From: Salinivenus lutea
Lineage (GTDB): Bacteria; Bacteroidota; Rhodothermia; Rhodothermales; Salinibacteraceae
Reading direction: 5' to 3'
Assembly: GCA_002894685.1 (NCBI GenBank)
Contig: NCRC01000009.1
Span: 56,055-120,054 of the forward strand
Length of the DNA: 64,000 nucleotides
In this document: positions 1 through 8,324 of the stretch, piece by piece
Numbering within the stretch: the first letter of the stretch is position 1
Layout: the number at the start of each line of letters is the position of its first letter
The notes under the pieces: generated by a model
What the model was told of the DNA's origin: nothing
Databases searched by the model: none
The model's input: the letters and a program-made list of their open reading frames with translations, nothing else
Position numbers and translations under genes: made by a program

Positions 1-652
1 GTCCGGCAAAGCCCAGCACCTTGCCGATGTGGGAGAAGATGGGAAAGATGACCCGGCCGCGGTAGCGGTCGTAGTAGCCGCTGCCGTCGTTGCGCGCCAC
101 CAGAAGCCCCGCCTTCTCCAGGATCTCGGGATCGAGCTGCTCGCTCTCCGCGGCCGTTCGGAGGGCGTCCCACTCGTCGGGCGCGTAGCCCAGCCCAAAG
201 CGCTTGATCGTCTTCGGTTTGAAGCCGCGCTCCCGGAGGTAGTCGAGCGCCGGGCGTCCGCGGTCGGTTTGCGTGAGCTGGCGGTAGAAAAATCGCGCCG
301 CGAACCGGAGGGCGTGCAGGATCGACTCGCGCTCGTTGGCCGCCTCCGGATCCCCCTCCTCCTCGGGCAACGGGATGCCGTAGCGCTCCCCCAGGATGCG
401 CACGCTTTCGAGAAAGCCGACGCCCTCAATCTCCTGGATAAACTTGAACACATCGCCCCCATTCCCGCACCCGAAGCAGTAGTAGAGGTTCTGGTCCGGG
501 TCGATGCTGAAGGAGGGCGTATCCTCGTTGTGGAAGGGGCACAGCCCCTTGAACCGCGACCCGCTCCGCTTCAACTGCACGTAGTCGCCCGCCACATCTA
601 CGAGATCGGCCGCGGCGCGGATCTCGTCGATCTTTTCGTCGGGGATGGGCAT
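1..652 (-). CDS. dnaG: DNA primase, N-terminal part (gene continues past the left edge)
   Basis: Synthesises RNA primers for chromosome replication at the fork. Only the first 217 codons lie in the window; the rest of the TOPRIM and helicase-binding parts are outside. The reverse-strand protein opens MPIPDEKIDEIRAAADLVDV and carries the CHC2 zinc finger: C38 and H41 in CPFH, then C59 and C62 in YYCFGCGNGG, spaced as in Escherichia coli DnaG. Further on, the segment around residues 120-215 (for example YLRERGFKPKTIKRFGLGYA, then a DRYRGRVIFPIFS stretch) matches the start of the RNA polymerase domain. The start is the ATG at 652, which places the zinc finger at the normal distance from the N-terminus. 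Identification is firm; truncation is only the window edge. Confidence 0.95.
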   Translation of the reverse strand, partial: MPIPDEKIDEIRAAADLVDVAGDYVQLKRSGSRFKGLCPFHNEDTPSFSIDPDQNLYYCFGCGNGGDVFKFIQEIEGVGFLESVRILGERYGIPLPEEEGDPEAANERESILHALRFAARFFYRQLTQTDRGRPALDYLRERGFKPKTIKRFGLGYAPDEWDALRTAAESEQLDPEILEKAGLLVARNDGSGYYDRYRGRVIFPIFSHIGKVLGFAG

Positions 653-723
653 GGGGTGGAGCGAAGGACGGGCAGCCGGCGCGAGGCGTATGTATGGACC
701 GGACGCCGTTCAGATCCAGCCGG

Positions 724-873
724 CTACACGTGGGCGCCGGGCCCGGTCACAACCTGAGACTGTTGCTGATCCCCCTCGTCCTCCACCGGCCCGACGTCGG
801 GCTTATCGGCACACTGGCACGAGGCCAGTCCCGTGCAAAGAACCAGGGCAACGAAGAGAAGGAGCCGCTTCAT
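724..873 (-). CDS. Small predicted lipoprotein (49 aa)
   Basis: The reverse strand encodes a 49-residue protein beginning MKRLLLFVALVLCTGLASC. It has a basic start, a hydrophobic core and a lipobox L-A-S-C ending at C19 (a second Cys at 21), so it is predicted to be lipidated and anchored to the envelope. The mature part is only about 30 residues, rich in D, E and Q, with no recognised domain. It lies 71 bp upstream of dnaG on the same strand. Very small lipoproteins of this design recur in this window (see 30740-30979). It could be a spurious ORF, but the signal peptide with lipobox makes a real gene more likely. Function unknown. Confidence 0.6.
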   Translation of the reverse strand: MKRLLLFVALVLCTGLASCQCADKPDVGPVEDEGDQQQSQVVTGPGAHV

Positions 874-903
874 GAGCTACGCGTTGGCTGTCCGGAGGGA
901 TGA

Positions 904-925
904 GTGCCCGTAGAATAGCGGGCAC
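904..925. other. Perfect 7-bp hairpin in the dnaG/dapD divergent region
   Basis: GTGCCCG (904-910) and CGGGCAC (919-925) form a perfect stem around an AT-rich 8-nt loop. It lies 31 bp upstream of the small lipoprotein start on the reverse strand and about 185 bp upstream of dapD. No T-run follows on either strand, so it is not a convincing intrinsic terminator; a leader RNA structure or operator is possible. Nothing else is evident in 926-1110. Confidence 0.3.
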
Positions 926-1110
926 GGCCGCCGGTCGCAAGGACCCAGGGCGGGCGCCGCCCCGGATCCAAGCATTTTTCCGTCATTTTTCCGGTGGACG
1001 GCCGATTCGGCCTGGTGTCGCCTTTACAATGACGGCGGCGCTTGCCAGCTTCTACAGTCCAGAGTCAGACCTTTTCGCTTCCCTCATTTTTTCGGAGCCT
1101 CCGCTTTTTT

Positions 1111-1944
1111 ATGACCGATCTGCGCGAACGCATCCACACCCTCGCCGCTCAGGGCGACGACGTGAGCCGCGGCCCGGCCGGCAATGCCGTCGCCGACCTC
1201 GTTCAGGCCCTCAACGCCGGCGAGGTGCGCGCCGCCGCCCCGGCCGACGACGGCAGCTGGACCACGAATGCCTGGGTGAAGGAGGGCATCCTGCTGGGCT
1301 TTCGGATCGGGCGGATGGTGGACTACTCGACCGATCAGTTTCCCTTCTTCGACAAGAACACGTTTCCCGTCAAGCCCCTCCAGAAGGCCGACAACGTCCG
1401 GCTCGTGCCCGGCGGGTCCGCGATCCGCACCGGAAGCTACCTGGCGCCGGGCGTCGTGTGCATGCCCCCGATGTACGTGAACGTGGGCGCGTACGTGGAT
1501 GCGGACGCAATGATCGACTCCCACGCCCTGGTGGGCAGTTGCGCCCAGATCGGCCAGCGCGTGCACCTGTCGGCCTCGGCGCAGGTGGGCGGCGTGCTGG
1601 AGCCGGTCCATGCCGCCCCCGTCATCGTGGAGGACGACGTGTTTGTGGGCGGCAACGCCGGAATCTACGAAGGCTGCATCGTGCGGGAACGCGCCGTCCT
1701 CGCATCGGGGGTGACGCTCACCTCGTCGACCCGCCTCTACGACCTCGTGGAGGAGACGGTCTACACGGCCTCCGAGGACGACCTGCTCGAGGTGCCGGAG
1801 GGAGCCGTGGTGGTGCCCGGCTCGCGTTCGGTGGGCGGCGACTTTGCCGACGAGCACGGCCTTTCACTCTACGCGCCCATCATCGTGAAGTACCGCGACG
1901 CCAAAACCGACGCCGCGACGGTGCTTGAGGACACGCTTCGGTAG
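1111..1944 (+). CDS. dapD: 2,3,4,5-tetrahydropyridine-2,6-dicarboxylate N-succinyltransferase
   Basis: Transfers succinyl from succinyl-CoA to tetrahydrodipicolinate in the succinylase branch of diaminopimelate/lysine biosynthesis (cytoplasm). The 277-residue product has the family's usual length (about 274). The N-terminal helical part (residues 1-100) is followed by left-handed beta-helix hexapeptide repeats from about residue 120 ([20 protein letters not shown], then [20 protein letters not shown]), the signature of the trimeric acyltransferase fold. The ATG at 1111 fits family length; the reading frame is open upstream to 1042 but that 23-residue extension is atypical. A GGAG lies about 13 bases upstream. 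dapA and dapB occur at the far right of the window, so lysine genes are dispersed rather than in one operon. Confidence 0.95.
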   Translation: MTDLRERIHTLAAQGDDVSRGPAGNAVADLVQALNAGEVRAAAPADDGSWTTNAWVKEGILLGFRIGRMVDYSTDQFPFFDKNTFPVKPLQKADNVRLVPGGSAIRTGSYLAPGVVCMPPMYVNVGAYVDADAMIDSHALVGSCAQIGQRVHLSASAQVGGVLEPVHAAPVIVEDDVFVGGNAGIYEGCIVRERAVLASGVTLTSSTRLYDLVEETVYTASEDDLLEVPEGAVVVPGSRSVGGDFADEHGLSLYAPIIVKYRDAKTDAATVLEDTLR

Positions 1945-2097
1945 GCTCTCTCCGCGGCTCGCGCCCGGCCCCACGCCCGTATGTAGACACGAAAGTCTCT
2001 GGAAAACGCACGACGCGGGGCCAATGAACCTGCGGTCCATCGTCTCTCCTCCTACCTTGGGTACTCTCTGTCTTTTGCTCGCACACAGCATCCCTAT

Positions 2098-3882
2098 ATG
2101 GATCCGCAGTTGATCGTCGTCCTTGTCATTCTGGGCATCACGGTGAGCCTCATCGTCACCGAGTGGTTCCGGATTGACCTCGTGGCGATCATCGCCATGC
2201 TGGCGCTGGTGTGGGCCGGCAGCATTAGCCCCGAGCAGGCCCGGTCCGGTTTTTCGAGCAATGCCGTGTGGGCCGTCATTGGCGTGATGATTATGGGACG
2301 GGGACTGGCGAAGTCCGGCGTCACCGAAACCATCGCCCGCTTCATCCTGCAAATCGCGGGCGAGGGGCGTCGCCGGATCCTCTCCACGGTCTCGCTCACC
2401 GTCGGCGTCATGTCCGGGTTCATGCAAAACATTGGCGCGGCCGCCCTCTTTCTGCCGGTCATGATGGGAATCTCGAAGCGGCAGAAAATCCCCATTTCGG
2501 GCCTCCTCATGCCGATGGGGTTTGCGGCGCTGCTCGGCGGAACCCTCACGATGGTGGGCACCAGCTCGCTCATCATCCTCAACGACCTGTTGTCCACGCA
2601 GGGCATCGAGCCGTTCGGGTTGTTTGCCGTGACCCCGATCGGGATCGCGCTTCTGCTGATGGGGATCGGCTACTTCGCGGTGCTCGGCCCGTCCGTCTTC
2701 CCCTACACGAAGCAGCAGAATCACACCACCTCGCCGGGCAAGCGCCTGCTGAACGTGTGGGGACTCTCGGATTCGATCTACACGTTTTCGCTCCCGGCCG
2801 ACAGCCCCCTGGTGGGGCGGAGCGTGGAGGAGTCCGAGATGGGAGCGGCCTACAACGTCAACCTGCTGCGGGTCACCGACCCGGACGGCACCGAATACAC
2901 GATGTGGGAGGATCTCGATTTCACGCCCGGCCAGACGATCATCGTGCAGGGACGGGAAGAGGACGTGATGCCCTTCGCCCGCGTCCACGATCTGGAGCTA
3001 CGGGAGGAAACCGAGAAAGCGCAATCCAGCTCGTCCTCCGGCTACCTGGAAGTCGTCATTCCGGCGCGGTCGAATCTCGTGGGCAAAACCCTTCGCGACG
3101 TGTCCCTTCGCGAAACGTACAAGGCGCAGGTGGTGCTCCTCTTTAGCGACAGCGAAGTGATTGAAGAGGGCCGCGCGGACCGGCCCATCAAGGCCGGCGA
3201 CACCCTTGTCATTCAGGGCAACTGGGACCACCTTCGGTTTTTCGAGGAGAGCGAAGACTTCATTACCGTTACGCCCTTCCCCGACGACCCCAAGATTCCC
3301 GAAAAGGCAGGAATGGCCGTCGCCGGGTTCCTCGGCGCCATCGGCCTCGTGATGGCGCTCGACCTGTCCATTTCGATCGGGTTTCTCACCGGGGCCGTGG
3401 CCATGATCCTCGGCGGCGTTCTCACGATCGAAGAGGCCTACCGGGCCATCGAGTGGAAGGTGATCTTCCTCATCGCCGGCCTCATTCCCATCGGGATCGC
3501 CATGGAGTCCTCCGGCGCGGCGGCCCTGATTGCGCAGTCACTTGTGACGACGATAAGCTCCGTGCACCCCTTCCTCATCCTTCTGGCGCTCGGGGCCCTG
3601 ACCACCGTGTTCGCCCTCTTCATGTCGAACGTGGCCGCCACGGTGCTTATGGTGCCGCTGGTGCTGGAGCTGGCCGGGATTGGCGGCCTCAGCTCGCGGG
3701 TGCTGGTGCTACAGGTGGGCGTCTGCGCGGCGAACTCCTTCGTGCTCCCCACCCACCACGTCAACGCGCTCCTCATGACGCCCGGCGGCTACCGCGTCCC
3801 CGACTACCTGAAGGCCGGAAGCCTCCTCTCCGTTCTCTTCCTCCTGGTGTCGACGACCGTGCTGTACACGCTGTATCTGTAG
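2098..3882 (+). CDS. SLC13-type (DASS) carrier with two internal RCK_C/TrkA-C domains
   Basis: A 594-residue polytopic inner-membrane protein. Hydrophobic segments at residues 1-210 and 400-594 flank a soluble centre. The centre holds two TrkA-C (RCK_C)-like repeats, roughly 225-310 (PADSPLVGRSVEESEMGAAY and following) and 318-395 (IPARSNLVGKTLRDVSLRET and following), each with the PxxSxLVGxS/T start of that fold. This membrane-TrkA_C-TrkA_C-membrane layout is that of the SLC13/DASS anion carriers, which move sulfate, dicarboxylates or related anions with Na+. The exact substrate cannot be read from the sequence; sulfate is common for TrkA-C-containing members. The ATG at 2098 places the first helix immediately at the N-terminus. 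No operon partner: dapD is 153 bp upstream and the next gene converges. Confidence 0.85.
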   Translation: MDPQLIVVLVILGITVSLIVTEWFRIDLVAIIAMLALVWAGSISPEQARSGFSSNAVWAVIGVMIMGRGLAKSGVTETIARFILQIAGEGRRRILSTVSLTVGVMSGFMQNIGAAALFLPVMMGISKRQKIPISGLLMPMGFAALLGGTLTMVGTSSLIILNDLLSTQGIEPFGLFAVTPIGIALLLMGIGYFAVLGPSVFPYTKQQNHTTSPGKRLLNVWGLSDSIYTFSLPADSPLVGRSVEESEMGAAYNVNLLRVTDPDGTEYTMWEDLDFTPGQTIIVQGREEDVMPFARVHDLELREETEKAQSSSSSGYLEVVIPARSNLVGKTLRDVSLRETYKAQVVLLFSDSEVIEEGRADRPIKAGDTLVIQGNWDHLRFFEESEDFITVTPFPDDPKIPEKAGMAVAGFLGAIGLVMALDLSISIGFLTGAVAMILGGVLTIEEAYRAIEWKVIFLIAGLIPIGIAMESSGAAALIAQSLVTTISSVHPFLILLALGALTTVFALFMSNVAATVLMVPLVLELAGIGGLSSRVLVLQVGVCAANSFVLPTHHVNALLMTPGGYRVPDYLKAGSLLSVLFLLVSTTVLYTLYL

Positions 3883-3903
3883 AGACCGGGCGCCGGGGGG
3901 CGA

Positions 3904-4926
3904 CTATCCGTCGTACCGGGCGTCCGGGACCAGCACCACGCGGAAGCGGGCGTCGTTGTTGATCATCCGCTCGTAGGCCGCCTCCGCCTCGGAGAGCGGG
4001 TACGTTTCGATCATCGGCGTGGTGTCCGTGAGGGCGCTGAAGTCGAGGGTGTCCTCCGAGTCGTCGGCCGAGCCGCTGGGCCAGCCCGAGACGGACTTGC
4101 GTCCCTGAATGAGCGCCATCGGCGACACCTCGACGGGCTCGCCGGTCGCGGCCACGATCACGAGCGAGCCGTCGCGCCCCAGCCCGCCGGTAATGCTGGT
4201 AATGGCCGCCGAGCTGGGCGCCGTGGCCAGGATGACGTCCGCCCCACCGTGCGCCTGCAGCGCCTCCGCGGCGTCGGTCGAAGAGGCATCAATGAAGTGG
4301 TGCGCCCCCAGATCGTGTGCCAGGGACTCCTTGTCGGCACTCGTGGAGAGCGCCGCCACCTCGGCCCCAAACGAGGCCGCGTACTGGATGGCCAGGTGCC
4401 CCAGCCCCCCAATGCCCTGCACGGCCACCAGGTCGCCGGGGCCCGCATCGCTGTTTCGGAGGGCGTTGAACGTGGTGATGCCGGCGCAGAGCAGGGGCGC
4501 CGCGTCCACAAACCCGAGGTCGTCGGGCAGTGCGGCGACGGCCTCCTGCGGTGCGCACAGGTACTCGGCGTACCCCCCGTCAAAGGTGATGCCCGTGACC
4601 CCGGCGTTCTCGCAGTTTACAAAATCCCCGTCGCGGCAGGCCTCGCACGTGAAGCAGTGGCCGCCGTGCCACCCGACGCCCACACGCTCCCCCTCCGACC
4701 ACGCCTCCACGTCCGCTCCCACCGCATCGACCACGCCGGCCACTTCGTGGCCCGGCACCCGCGGGTAGTCGATGCCCGGAAACGTTCCCTCTTTTACGAA
4801 GGCGTCGCTGTGGCAGATGCCACAGGCCTCGACGCGCACCCGCACCTCGTCGGGGGCGGGCTCGGGCGTCGGCAGATCGGCCAACTCGAAATCGGCACCG
4901 GCACTTGGAACGCGGGCAGCTTGCAT
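3904..4926 (-). CDS. Zinc-dependent medium-chain alcohol dehydrogenase
   Basis: An MDR-family dehydrogenase of 340 residues that oxidises alcohols or reduces aldehydes with NAD(P). Catalytic zinc ligands are visible as C38 in GICHSD and H60-E61 in VPGHEVAG. The structural-zinc cysteines are C91, C94, C97 and C105 in HCFTCEACRDGDFVNC. A Rossmann motif follows (VQGIGGLGHLAIQYA). This arrangement matches the AdhA/AdhP-like group. The ATG at 4926 starts at MQAARVPSAG, which is right for the family; a longer in-frame extension to 4992 would add 22 low-quality residues and collide with the promoter proposed upstream. It converges with the SLC13 carrier gene. Substrate unknown. Confidence 0.92.
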   Translation of the reverse strand: MQAARVPSAGADFELADLPTPEPAPDEVRVRVEACGICHSDAFVKEGTFPGIDYPRVPGHEVAGVVDAVGADVEAWSEGERVGVGWHGGHCFTCEACRDGDFVNCENAGVTGITFDGGYAEYLCAPQEAVAALPDDLGFVDAAPLLCAGITTFNALRNSDAGPGDLVAVQGIGGLGHLAIQYAASFGAEVAALSTSADKESLAHDLGAHHFIDASSTDAAEALQAHGGADVILATAPSSAAITSITGGLGRDGSLVIVAATGEPVEVSPMALIQGRKSVSGWPSGSADDSEDTLDFSALTDTTPMIETYPLSEAEAAYERMINNDARFRVVLVPDARYDG

Positions 4927-4963
4927 GCGACTCGGACGTTTTGTGGATGAAATGATGTGTGTA

Positions 4964-4992
4964 ACAGTAGGGACCGTGGCACGGGTCGTCAA
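4964..4992 (-). promoter_or_regulatory. Candidate sigma70-type promoter of the alcohol dehydrogenase
   Basis: Read on the reverse strand, TTGACG (4992-4987) and TACTGT (4969-4964) are separated by exactly 17 bp and lie about 38-66 bp ahead of the ATG at 4926. The -35 is near consensus, the -10 moderate. Bacteroidota often use a different -33/-7 consensus, so this is a tentative call. Confidence 0.35.
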
Positions 4993-5100
4993 CCCGAATG
5001 GGCCGACCGTTACGGAAACCCAACAGTCACTCTAAGGGAATGTGCCGGCCCGGAGAATCGGGATCTGGATCGTGTCCGTGTGCGCCGATGGGCCCGGTGC

Positions 5101-5955
5101 CTACTCACTCTCCCTACGCGGCTTTCGGGCCACGAGGCGGCCGTAGCGGAGCACCCCCAGGTGCTGCGCACACCAGATGCGCGGCACGGTGCGGGCGAAG
5201 ACGCGCTCCGACTCGGTCGGGTTGAAGAGCAGGCGGCGGGCCGCGGCGTCGGTGAGCAGGGCCCAGACGAGGCGGCGGAGCACCACCGTCCAGGTATGTC
5301 GCACCTGCGCGGTCCAGTCATCGACCCGCTCGACGCGGAGGCCCGCCGCGGTGACCGTGTTGCGAAGGGCCGTCGGGGTGGGCAGAGCGGCCAACCGTCC
5401 CTCCTCCACGATGGGATCCAACAGGTGCCGCCGGGCCCAGCCTGGGGCTCGCGGGGCCGCCATCCAGACACAGGCCACCAGCCGTCCGCCGGGGCGAAGC
5501 AACCGGGCCGCCTCCTCCAGGGCCGACGCCGGCGGGTCGATATGGGTGAGGCTCTCGACGGCCATCACGGCATCGGCATCTCCCGCCGGAAGCGAATTGT
5601 CCAGGATGTCCCGCAGGCGCACGTCCGGCGCCGGGCCGTCCCCGTCGGGCGTCCGTCGCCGGGCGTACGCGTACTGGGCCTCCGACACGGTAAAGCCCGT
5701 CACGTGGGCCCCGTACGCCTCGGCCCAGAGGCGCGCCGGGGCCCCGTAACCGCACCCAATGTCGACGACGCGGTCTCCACCGGACAGACCGGCATCCCGC
5801 GCCACCTCGTGTACCAGACGACGCACGGCCTGCGTCGGGGACGCGTCGGGATCCAGCCAGAGGCCGTGGTGCACGTGCTCCCCCCACAGCTGACGGTAGA
5901 ACCGGTCGAGCCGATCGTAGTGGCGGGCGGCAGCGTCGGGGGCGGATGCGCTCAT
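5101..5955 (-). CDS. SAM-dependent class I methyltransferase
   Basis: A 284-residue Rossmann methyltransferase. Motif I is VVDIGCGYGAP (about residues 63-73), followed by a GFTVSEAQYAYAR motif II region and the post-I acid motif around DAVMAVESLTHIDPP, with LLRPGGRLVAC as motif III. The pattern resembles the gamma-tocopherol/UbiE/sarcosine-type small-molecule methyltransferases (TMT-like), acting on a lipid or small metabolite rather than nucleic acid. The substrate cannot be decided. The ATG at 5955 is used. The galT gene starts 94 bp away on the other strand, giving a short divergent promoter region (5956-6049). The upstream neighbour on the same strand is the dehydrogenase, separated by 174 bp, so no operon is obvious. 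Confidence 0.85.
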   Translation of the reverse strand: MSASAPDAAARHYDRLDRFYRQLWGEHVHHGLWLDPDASPTQAVRRLVHEVARDAGLSGGDRVVDIGCGYGAPARLWAEAYGAHVTGFTVSEAQYAYARRRTPDGDGPAPDVRLRDILDNSLPAGDADAVMAVESLTHIDPPASALEEAARLLRPGGRLVACVWMAAPRAPGWARRHLLDPIVEEGRLAALPTPTALRNTVTAAGLRVERVDDWTAQVRHTWTVVLRRLVWALLTDAAARRLLFNPTESERVFARTVPRIWCAQHLGVLRYGRLVARKPRRESE

Positions 5956-6049
5956 GGGGACGCGGGACGAATTCTGGCGACCGTGCTTGATTCGCCGAGG
6001 ACCTGGCGTTTTGTTTCGTGGAGACGATTGTCACGAATCCCCACCGCGC

Positions 6050-7069
6050 ATGGCTCCCGATTACGCCCCCGAGACCCGAAAGGACCGCATCACGAAGCAG
6101 TGGGTCGCCTTCGCCCCCACCCGGAGCGAGCGCCCGCACCGGACCGACCGCGATGCTGCCTCCGACGCCCCCGACCACGAGGCCCCGGTCGAGGGATGTC
6201 CGTTCTGCCCCGGCCACGAGGACATGCTGCCGTCGGTGCTGTGGGAACTGGACACTGCCCCCAACCGCTCCTGGTGCACCCGGGCGGTGCCGAACAAGTT
6301 TCCCGCCCTCACCGCGGGCGCTCCCGCACCGGCCTCCCCTTCCTCGCCCCTCTATTCGTCGCGGCAGAGCCGGGGCCGGCAGGAGGTCATCATCGATACG
6401 CCGGCCCACCACCGCTCGCCGGCCCACTTCTCCGCCGACGAAATGGACGCGCTCCTCCAAACATACCTGGCCCGATACCGGGCGGTCCGGGAGGCGGACG
6501 ACGACCTTCTCCCCATTCTTTTCCGGAACCACGGGCCCGCCGCCGGCGCCTCCATCGACCATCCCCACAGCCAACTCATGGCCCTGCCGTTTGCCCCTCC
6601 GCGCATCCGGCGGGAGGAGGACGCCGCCGAGGCCCGTCACGACGAGCTGGGCCGATGCCCGTACTGCGCCATGATCGACGCCGAACTGGAAACCGAGGAA
6701 CGCCTCGTCCGGGCCACCGATGCGTTCGTCGTGTTCGTGCCGTACGCGGCGCGGGAGCCGTACGAGATGTGGATTCTGCCTCGCCGGCACACCCCTGAAC
6801 TCGGACGCATGACGGAAGCCGAGCGCCAGGCCCTTGCCCCCGTCCTGCAAGATGCCCTCTGGCGACTCGATACCTGTCTCGACGACCCCGACTACAATTA
6901 CTTTTTCCGCACGGCACTCACGTACAATACGGACGCCCCGCATCTGCACTGGAGCCTTCGCATCCGCCCCAGACGCTCCGTAGAGGCCGGCTTCGAGCAG
7001 TGTACCGACGTGCGGGTCAATCCGTCCATCCCCGAGCGCGACGCGAGCGTGCTGCGGGAGGCGGACTGA
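6050..7069 (+). CDS. galT: Galactose-1-phosphate uridylyltransferase
   Basis: Leloir-pathway enzyme exchanging galactose-1-phosphate with UDP-glucose. The 339-residue product has the zinc-site cysteines in GCPFCPGHEDMLP (about residues 46-58), the asparagine/histidine segment FRNHGPAAGASIDHPHSQLM containing the catalytic His-Pro-His, and a second HIT-like half with CPYCAMID and a late HLHWSLRI. The start is the ATG at 6050 (MAPDYAPETRKDRITKQW), where homology-like sequence begins; the frame is open upstream but that part overlaps the divergent methyltransferase start. No galK or galE lies nearby. It may also act as a general nucleotidyl transferase in sugar-nucleotide supply for the glucan genes at 20-30 kb, but that is speculation. 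Confidence 0.93.
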   Translation: MAPDYAPETRKDRITKQWVAFAPTRSERPHRTDRDAASDAPDHEAPVEGCPFCPGHEDMLPSVLWELDTAPNRSWCTRAVPNKFPALTAGAPAPASPSSPLYSSRQSRGRQEVIIDTPAHHRSPAHFSADEMDALLQTYLARYRAVREADDDLLPILFRNHGPAAGASIDHPHSQLMALPFAPPRIRREEDAAEARHDELGRCPYCAMIDAELETEERLVRATDAFVVFVPYAAREPYEMWILPRRHTPELGRMTEAERQALAPVLQDALWRLDTCLDDPDYNYFFRTALTYNTDAPHLHWSLRIRPRRSVEAGFEQCTDVRVNPSIPERDASVLREAD

Positions 7070-7093
7070 GCGCCGTCGCTCCTACAAATAGAA

Positions 7094-7127
7094 CCGGCCG
7101 GAGGCCCCATCTGGGACCCCCGGCCGG
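7094..7127. terminator. Bidirectional hairpin terminator between galT and the SnoaL-like gene
   Basis: CCGGCCGG at 7094-7101 pairs with CCGGCCGG at 7120-7127, and the inner GG/CCCC segments extend the stem imperfectly to about 15 bp around a short loop. It sits in the 99-bp gap between convergent genes, the expected place for a shared terminator. There is no strong U-tract. Confidence 0.6.
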
Positions 7128-7168
7128 CTCCTGAATTCCTAGCGGGCAGCCCCCCGCCGGGCACAGAG

Positions 7169-7528
7169 CTACCCGATCTTGTAGAAGCGTTCGCGGGTGA
7201 TCTGACCGTCCTCGTTCCAGGTACGGACGGACACCTGCTGCTGATCGACACGCCCGACGCCCTCAAGCGTCATCTCGTTGTGCCATTCGGACAGCGTTTT
7301 GTTGTTCTCCGCGTCCACGGCACGCGCCTTGATCTCGGCCGCGTGAAACTCCTCGAGGGCCCCGACGAACTGCTCTTCGTACTCGCGGTTGGCCTCCTTG
7401 CCAACCCGCTGTTTGTCTTCTTCTTCCATGACCACGTCCTCGGCGTAGAATTCGTCGAAGGCCTCCAGAATCTTGCCCTGGAGAATCATGTCGTTCAGCT
7501 CTTGATCGCGCTTATTGATGTTGCTCAT
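7169..7528 (-). CDS. SnoaL-like (NTF2 fold) domain protein
   Basis: A 119-residue, highly acidic cytoplasmic protein beginning MSNINKRDQELNDMILQGKI. The pattern of an N-terminal helix with FDEFYAEDVVMEE, then EWHNEMTLEGVGRVDQQQVSVRTWNEDGQITRERF, is that of the SnoaL-like/NTF2 cone fold, a small pocket protein used as isomerase, cyclase or binding domain. No catalytic residue is identifiable, so no reaction is assigned. The ATG at 7528 is chosen because the frame further upstream (to 7795) overlaps the MarR gene antiparallel-free region and encodes low-quality sequence. It follows the MarR regulator gene on the same strand, 133 bp downstream, with an inverted repeat in between, suggesting regulation by that protein. 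Confidence 0.75.
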   Translation of the reverse strand: MSNINKRDQELNDMILQGKILEAFDEFYAEDVVMEEEDKQRVGKEANREYEEQFVGALEEFHAAEIKARAVDAENNKTLSEWHNEMTLEGVGRVDQQQVSVRTWNEDGQITRERFYKIG

Positions 7529-7623
7529 GGCAGTGGTGCGTTGGTGATGAGAAGATCGTTCAGGTGCTGCGTGCCCCCGTCCGGGGGCGCCCCCCGCGCC
7601 GAGGCCGTCCGGCCGCGACGCGG

Positions 7624-7659
7624 TGTATGCTGTTTCAACACTTTTCGTTACAACATACA
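7624..7659. promoter_or_regulatory. Inverted repeat upstream of the SnoaL-like gene, candidate operator
   Basis: TGTATGCTGT (7624-7633) and ACAACATACA (7650-7659) are inverted arms matching at 9 of 10 positions, 16 bp apart, in an AT-rich patch inside otherwise GC-rich DNA. It lies between the MarR stop and the SnoaL-like start, about 95-130 bp ahead of the latter. A regulator binding site, perhaps for the adjacent MarR protein, is the natural reading; not proven. Confidence 0.4.
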
Positions 7660-7661
7660 AT

Positions 7662-8150
7662 TTAGTCGGCTGAGTCTGCGTCCTCGTACCCAGCGTAGAT
7701 GCCCTCACAGATGCGGGACAGGTGCCGAAGGTCGCGGTCCGAGACACGCCCCCCGAACCACTCCTGCACCCCCTGAATTGCGGGATGCATGTCATCGAGC
7801 ACCTGAATGCCCTTCTCCGTGATGGTGTGGATGCGCATGCGGCGGTCCTCTTCGCTTCGGGACCGTCGGACCAACCCCCGCCCCACCAGCTTGTCGATGA
7901 GGCGCGTCACGTCCGGCGACGGGTCAATCATCCGCTCGATGATCTCGCATCGAGCGTGGCCGTCCGGGTGCACCCCCTGCAGAATCCGCAGGATGTTGTA
8001 GTGGCTAAAGTGGAGGTCGTGCTCCTGGCACGCCGCCTCAATCCGCTGGCGGGCATGCGCCGCCGCCACGAACAAATTCAGCATGGCCTCCTGCGCAGGA
8101 CTCTCGAAGGGGCGCGTCTGCTTGATGTAATCGCGGAGGGTTCGTCCCAT
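7662..8150 (-). CDS. MarR-family transcriptional regulator
   Basis: A 162-residue winged-helix regulator. It has an N-terminal dimerisation helix, the recognition region with HFSHYNILRILQGVHPDG followed by IIERMIDPSPDVTRLIDKLV, and the wing motif VRRSRSEEDRRMRIHTITEKG, where the D-R-R of MarR proteins is present. MarR proteins bind palindromic DNA as dimers and are released by small ligands or by oxidation. The ATG at 8150 gives normal family length; the open frame further upstream to 8645 is antisense to the next gene and is rejected. Divergent from the CAP-domain gene and upstream of the SnoaL-like gene; both are candidate targets. Confidence 0.9.
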   Translation of the reverse strand: MGRTLRDYIKQTRPFESPAQEAMLNLFVAAAHARQRIEAACQEHDLHFSHYNILRILQGVHPDGHARCEIIERMIDPSPDVTRLIDKLVGRGLVRRSRSEEDRRMRIHTITEKGIQVLDDMHPAIQGVQEWFGGRVSDRDLRHLSRICEGIYAGYEDADSAD

Positions 8151-8177
8151 GGTGTCGGCTTTCCTTTGCTTATTTCC

Positions 8178-8189
8178 GTGTTGGGACAC
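8178..8189. promoter_or_regulatory. Short palindrome ahead of the MarR gene
   Basis: GTGT-TGGG-ACAC forms a 4-4-4 inverted repeat 27 bp upstream of the MarR start codon. It could be an autoregulatory site. The match is short and could be chance. Confidence 0.2.
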
Positions 8190-8324
8190 ATAAATGCGGC
8201 CCCTCCCGTTCCCGACTGCCGACCGAATTACGTCCTCGTGACATTTTGGTCCGGGATACTTTGAAGGATGACGGGGTACGAGAGGTGTGTTGCCGTGCTG
8301 CCGTACTGTCCCTCCGCCGTCGTC

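Noticed and set aside
29..757. A forward-strand open frame of 242 codons at the left edge
   Set aside because: It is antisense to dnaG, whose zinc finger and start are clear on the other strand.
1085..1110. Terminator-like TTTTTT-CGGAGCCTCCG-CTTTTTT directly before dapD
   Set aside because: The stem has only 4-5 bp with a tiny loop and lies immediately before the start codon, so it is more likely the ribosome-binding segment (GGAG) in a T-rich context than an attenuator.
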